Shown here: piece after piece, positions 4,410-7,324 of the stretch
How the letters are laid out: every line of letters begins with the position of its first letter
How positions within the stretch are numbered: the stretch's first letter is position 1
DNA from: Phycisphaerales bacterium UBA2266
Lineage (GTDB): Bacteria; Planctomycetota; Phycisphaerae; Sedimentisphaerales; Anaerobacaceae
Reading direction: 5' to 3'
DNA length: 7,324 nt
Assembly: GCA_002347125.1 (NCBI GenBank)
Contig: DDXG01000356.1
Coordinates: 1-7,324, forward strand
Translations under genes and position numbers: made by a program
Notes under the pieces: generated by a model
The model's database searches: none
What the model was told of the DNA's origin: nothing
What the model saw: the letters and a program-made list of their open reading frames with translations, nothing else

Positions 4410-5927
4410 TCAGACTTGGGGCGCAGTCTCGGGAGAAATGCTCCCGAAGAGGGTCAAGGGGCTGGTTCGGGTGATTCGGATGTCGGCGAATTGGCCCGCC
4501 AGCGAGGCGGGGGCGTTGAAGACGACGATCCAGTCGCCTTCGGTGCGGCCGGTCAGTTGGAGATGGCCGGTTGTTCCCAGGCCTTCGGTGGGCTTTTTGC
4601 TGGGGCCTTCGACCAGGACGCGGACGGTCTTATCCTGGAATTCGGCGGCGAGCTGCCGGCTGATCTGCTCCTGGACGGCGAGTAGTTCGACGTTGCGCTG
4701 CTGTTTGATTTCGGCGGAGACGGTGTCCTGGAGGCCTTTTTCGGCGCGGGTGCCGGGGCGGGGGGAGTACTGGAAGACGTAGCAATTGTGGTAACCGGCG
4801 GCGCGGACCAGTTGGACGGTCCGGGCGAAGTCGGCGTCGGTCTCGCCGGGAAAGCCCACGATGAAATCGCCCGCCAGCGAGATTCCGGGGACGATGTCGC
4901 GGGCCTCGGCGAGCATGTCGAGGTATTCGGCGGCGGTGTAGCGGCGGTTCATGGCGGCCAGGATGCGGTCGGAGCCGCTCTGGGCGGGCATGTGTATGCA
5001 GCGGCAGACCTTGTCGAGGTCGGCCATGGCCTGGAGGATTTCGCGGTAGCACTTGCGCTGCGGGTAGCTGGTTACGAAGCGGATCCAGTCGATGCCGTTG
5101 ACCTCGGCGACCATTGCCAGCAGGTCCGCCAGACAGTACGTTCGTTCGCCGGCCTTGTACTTGTAGGAATTGACGGTCTGGCCCAGGAGCGTGATCTGCC
5201 GGACGCCGGAGTCGGCGAGGCGGCGGACCTGCTCGAGGATGGCCTGCGGGGGGCGGGATTGCTCGCGGCCGCGGACGTAGGGGACGATGCAGTAGGAGCA
5301 GAACTTGTCGCAGCCGCGCATGGCGCGGACGAAGGCCTGGCCGGGGACCGGGTCGGCGGCGATGCCGTAGGCGGTCTCGAATTGCTCCAGGGCCTGGTCG
5401 GTTGCGGCTCGTATCTCGTCGTTCGTACGTTGCGTCGGGGTGGCGGCCTTTGCCGAAGGCAAGGGCCGGACCGAACCAGCCCTTCGCTGCGCGAAAGGCT
5501 GCCACCCCACCGGATGCTCGATACTGGATGCTGGATACTCGACGCTCGATGGCTCATCGTTCGTGTTGCGTATTGCGTATTGCGCCAACAACTGGGGGAT
5601 TTGGGGGATGTCGGCGGGGCCGCAGACGATGTCGACGGCCTCGTGTTCGAGGAGCTTTGGGCCGAGGCGCTGGGCCATGCAGCCGATGACGGCGACGATC
5701 AGGCCGGGTTTGGTGCGTTTGATGTGCTTGAGGTGGCCCAGGTGTGAGAAGACGCGGGCCTCGGCGTGCTCGCGGACGCTGCACGTGTTGATCAGGACGG
5801 CGTCGGCGTCTTTGACGTGGTCGACGACTTCCCAGCCGGCTTCGGCCAGGGCCGCGGCGACCAGGCCCGTATCGAGCTTGTTCATCTGGCAGCCGAAGCT
5901 CTTGATGTGGACCTTTCTGGGGTGCAT
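4410..5927 (-). CDS. miaB: tRNA-2-methylthio-N6-(dimethylallyl)adenosine synthase MiaB
   Basis: MiaB is a radical-SAM enzyme that adds a methylthio group to i6A37 of tRNAs reading UNN codons. The 505-residue protein (E. coli 474) has the three N-terminal cluster cysteines C13 (SFGCQMN), C49 (INTCSVREHAE) and C83 (IGCMAQR), and the radical-SAM CxxxCxxC at C206, C210, C213 (MRGCDKFCSYCIVPYVRGREQSRP). A C-terminal TRAM-like domain begins around VRVLVEG with LTGRTEGDWIVVF. ATG 5927 is preferred because MHPRKVHIKSFGCQMN matches the family N-terminus; no clear ribosome site is seen. Between the N-terminal domain (ending PQIPQLLAQ, about residue 116) and the radical-SAM domain is an extra segment, about 118-173, encoded by repeat DNA. 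All catalytic cysteines remain, so the enzyme is probably functional. Confidence 0.96.
   Translation of the reverse strand: MHPRKVHIKSFGCQMNKLDTGLVAAALAEAGWEVVDHVKDADAVLINTCSVREHAEARVFSHLGHLKHIKRTKPGLIVAVIGCMAQRLGPKLLEHEAVDIVCGPADIPQIPQLLAQYAIRNTNDEPSSVEYPASSIEHPVGWQPFAQRRAGSVRPLPSAKAATPTQRTNDEIRAATDQALEQFETAYGIAADPVPGQAFVRAMRGCDKFCSYCIVPYVRGREQSRPPQAILEQVRRLADSGVRQITLLGQTVNSYKYKAGERTYCLADLLAMVAEVNGIDWIRFVTSYPQRKCYREILQAMADLDKVCRCIHMPAQSGSDRILAAMNRRYTAAEYLDMLAEARDIVPGISLAGDFIVGFPGETDADFARTVQLVRAAGYHNCYVFQYSPRPGTRAEKGLQDTVSAEIKQQRNVELLAVQEQISRQLAAEFQDKTVRVLVEGPSKKPTEGLGTTGHLQLTGRTEGDWIVVFNAPASLAGQFADIRITRTSPLTLFGSISPETAPQV
5437..5508. repeat. Palindromic element, copy 2 (in miaB), with terminal inverted repeats and two hairpins
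   Basis: The ends GGGGTGGCGGCC (5437-5448) and GGCTGCCACCCC (5497-5508) are inverted repeats matching at 11 of 12. Inside are two hairpins. One is GGCCTTTGCC/GGCAAGGGCC around GAA (5445-5467). The other is an 11-bp stem (5477-5487 with 5491-5501) around TGC. The second is the counterpart of 2331-2355 in the lpxB-like gene. The layout resembles a small MITE-like or REP-like element. Confidence 0.8.
5512..5539. repeat. Tandem 14-bp repeat in miaB
   Basis: GGATGCTCGATACT (5512-5525) is followed directly by GGATGCTGGATACT (5526-5539), with one mismatch. More degenerate units continue to about 5553. In the miaB frame it gives the low-complexity peptide SSVEYPASSIEHP. Confidence 0.85.
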
Positions 5928-6137
5928 AGAGACATGAAGTATAGCAGCTCGACGGCGTCGGTTCAAGAGGTGCCGGCAGTCCGTGCGTGAGGCGGCAACC
6001 GGGTGTCGTGGGTGCGTTTGCCGCTTTGGGGATTACCAGCACGCGGGGGCAGGCTTGGGGCTTCAGGCTTCAGGGTTCAGGGGTGGCATTTGGTCGCGCC
6101 TGGGGACGAACTGAAGGCTTGCTGCGCGCAGGGCGAC
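5928..6137. other. Intergenic region between miaB and the membrane protein gene
   Basis: There are 210 bp with no supportable gene. It contains the cttcag-type repeats at 6060-6081. No convincing promoter for miaB was seen, so miaB may be read from the upstream pair of genes or from a promoter I cannot identify. Confidence 0.6.
6065..6081. repeat. AGGCTTCAGGRTTCAG repeat, copy 2
   Basis: AGGCTTCAGGGTTCAGG lies in the spacer before miaB and is preceded by another cttcag unit. It differs by one base over the first 16 from the coding copy at 2267-2283. Confidence 0.7.
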
Positions 6138-6773
6138 TTATTCGCATGGCGCTGCCGCCCGGGTCATGGGTTCGAGCAGTTGGAGTTGTATCTGTTCGGC
6201 TTCGCGGCGGGTGGGGATGTCGTTTGCGAGCGTCAGCGGCCAGCGCAGGGGCTTGTCCGTCCAGTAGGCGACGAAGAAATGAATGAAGCGAGGCAGCTTC
6301 ATTGTGTAGATGGCCTTGAGGTGGAAGATCGAGCCCGATGGGGCGATTCTTATTTCGGTGATTCGGTCGAAAGGGATTCTGTGGGTGCGCGGCAGCAGGC
6401 CCAAGAGGCGGACCGTATGACAGAGGCGGCCGTCTTCGATCCATAACTCCTTGGGGCTCAACTGGTAAAGGATGAAGTATGGCGTCCAAATCAGGCAAAA
6501 GGCGAGAACGGCAACGACGGAGAAGTCAAAAGACCCGACGACAACGAAACCGACGATCCGATTGACCCAAGGGTACGATGTCAGGTCCGCAAAGGCACTG
6601 CGTACCGTGTGGAGCAACACGAGCATGCCCCCGAGGATGACGGCAATGATGATAGCGCCGCACAGCGTTATGGCGATGTCCCGCCAGCCGGGCCAGGCGG
6701 AAACGCGGAAGATGGTCAGGCCCTGCCGCCGCACGATGATCACGCGCTTCTTGTCGTCAGCCATATCGTCCAT
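6138..6773 (-). CDS. Two-helix membrane protein of unknown function
   Basis: The protein has 211 residues from the ATG at 6773. I do not recognise the family. A short charged start (MDDMADDKKRVIIVRRQG) precedes two long hydrophobic stretches, one around DIAITLCGAIIIAVILGGML and one around VGFVVVGSFDFSVVAVLAFCLIW, consistent with two membrane helices. After these, ELWIEDGRLCHTVRLLGLLPRTHRIPFDRITEIRI has the alternating pattern of a small beta-rich cytosolic domain resembling bacterial PH-like (YdbS/YcxB-type) membrane-associated domains; that is inference. The frame is open up to 6860, but the upstream part overlaps the peptidase gene and is probably not translated. ATG 6764 is an alternative start. 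The start lies 20 bp after the peptidase stop, so the two are likely co-transcribed. Confidence 0.75.
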   Translation of the reverse strand: MDDMADDKKRVIIVRRQGLTIFRVSAWPGWRDIAITLCGAIIIAVILGGMLVLLHTVRSAFADLTSYPWVNRIVGFVVVGSFDFSVVAVLAFCLIWTPYFILYQLSPKELWIEDGRLCHTVRLLGLLPRTHRIPFDRITEIRIAPSGSIFHLKAIYTMKLPRFIHFFVAYWTDKPLRWPLTLANDIPTRREAEQIQLQLLEPMTRAAAPCE

Positions 6774-6793
6774 GTCGCTGGAGCACACGATTA

Positions 6794-7324
6794 TCAGAGC
6801 GAGGACGGAGAAGATGTATTGGCCCCGTTCAATTCGAGGACTATAGCTTGGTGGCGCCATTGGGTGGCGAATTGTTGGCGGGGGATTTGGATGCGGCCGA
6901 GGGCGGGGTCGGCGAGGGTTACGGTGTGGTCGGAGATGTTGAGGACGGCGACGCAGTGGTCTCGCAGGCGGCCGTCGCGGACGATGGCCAGGGTCGGGCC
7001 GGCGTGGGCGAGTTGGGCGACGGAGTCGAACCGCCGGTAGCGGCAGCGGAGGCCCTGGTCGCCGTAGAGGCGCTGCAGGACGGTGGTGAGGCGGGCGGGA
7101 AGGGTTCCGGTTACGGGGTTACTGCGGGCGTGGATGGCCAGTTGGCCCTCATCGGCGGGGATGCCGAGGGCGGCCAGGGCGGTAACGGCGGCGGCCGGGC
7201 CGCAGGTGTAGCCCGTGGATTGCAGGCAGACGCCGTCGGCGGTCAGCGTGGTCTGCAGGGCGGCCAGTTGGCGCTGGATGACGGCCGGCAGCAGAAACGG
7301 CAGGATGGAGAACCACGCCAGCAC
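6794..7324 (-). CDS. C39-like cysteine peptidase (5' end outside window)
   Basis: There are 176 visible residues, continuing past the right edge. The Q-x5-C pair Q35/C41 in LQSTGYTCGPAA, H123 in RDHCVAVL and D139 in LADPALG reproduce the Gln-Cys-His-Asp set of peptidase family C39 (bacteriocin-leader and double-glycine peptidases). The 16-residue His-Asp spacing is the same as I recall for ComA. The visible N-terminus (LAWFSILPFLLPAV) is hydrophobic, probably the end of a membrane segment, so the protein may be membrane-anchored. No ABC transporter domain is visible, so it is a stand-alone C39-like protease rather than the N-terminus of an exporter, unless that lies upstream. The substrate is unknown. 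It is followed by the unknown membrane protein gene after 20 bp, suggesting a functional pair. Confidence 0.85.
   Translation of the reverse strand: MLAWFSILPFLLPAVIQRQLAALQTTLTADGVCLQSTGYTCGPAAAVTALAALGIPADEGQLAIHARSNPVTGTLPARLTTVLQRLYGDQGLRCRYRRFDSVAQLAHAGPTLAIVRDGRLRDHCVAVLNISDHTVTLADPALGRIQIPRQQFATQWRHQAIVLELNGANTSSPSSL

Larger units (their letters stand above)
5416..5571. repeat. Composite repeat insertion in miaB, flanked by direct repeats
   Basis: TCGTCGTTCGTACGTTGCGT at 5416-5435 and TCATCGTTCGTGTTGCGT at 5554-5571 are direct repeats (one substitution and a 2-base gap). They enclose a 72-bp palindromic element (5437-5508) and a tandem 14-mer (5512-5539). The segment is open in the miaB frame and encodes the nonconserved linker between its first two domains. 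GCGTATT units follow just outside, at about 5568-5581. Confidence 0.8.

Noticed and set aside
4788..5747. Long + strand open frame opposite miaB
   Set aside because: It is low-complexity Gly/Ala/Val/Asp sequence from the complement of a GC-rich gene; the radical-SAM motifs are on the other strand.
5928..5966. Upstream TTG start for miaB
   Set aside because: The added residues (NRRRRAAILHVS) are not typical of MiaB, whose proteins begin close to the first cluster motif.

Overview
The window is about 7.3 kb of mostly GC-rich bacterial DNA. The chromosomal genes run near 65-73% G+C by line: I counted 44/60 for 2761-2820. One island is much lower, with 25/60 for 3721-3780. A lipid A disaccharide synthase-type (GT19) glycosyltransferase and MiaB point to a Gram-negative-type cell plan. 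Intergenic and even intragenic DNA is littered with short degenerate repeats, and this together with gene style fits a planctomycete (Phycisphaerae-like) or another repeat-rich environmental lineage. That taxonomic guess is inference only.

Layout. The left part is on the + strand. It holds the 3' end of a zinc-type medium-chain dehydrogenase (to 409), a 418-bp repeat-filled spacer (410-827), a short-chain dehydrogenase (828-1616), and a GT19/LpxB-family glycosyltransferase (1613-3193) coupled to it by an ATGA overlap. The rest is on the - strand. In transcription order from the right edge it holds a C39-like cysteine peptidase (cut by the edge, ends 6794), a two-helix membrane protein (6773-6138), miaB (5927-4410), then an XRE-type repressor (4249-3857) overlapping an ImmA/IrrE-family metallopeptidase-like gene (3870-3211). 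The pair ends 17 bp from the convergent lpxB-like gene.

How the parts relate. The short-chain dehydrogenase and GT19 genes look like a translationally coupled pair, and each carries an active-site substitution: YxxxR instead of YxxxK, and Thr at the position of the LpxB catalytic-region Asp. Their true substrates may therefore differ from the family standards. The XRE/ImmA pair is a compact, low-GC, probably self-regulated module. A perfect 24-bp palindrome sits 30 bp upstream of the repressor start, and the arrangement resembles ImmR/ImmA of mobile elements and XRE-DUF955 pairs.

The most unusual observation is that related palindromic repeat elements lie in frame inside two otherwise conserved genes, the lpxB-like gene and miaB, and possibly inside the dehydrogenase at the left edge. 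They add about 50 residues to each of the first two proteins without breaking them. The shared hairpin of the lpxB and miaB copies shows a compensatory base-pair change. No CRISPR array, tRNA, rRNA or transposase gene was seen.
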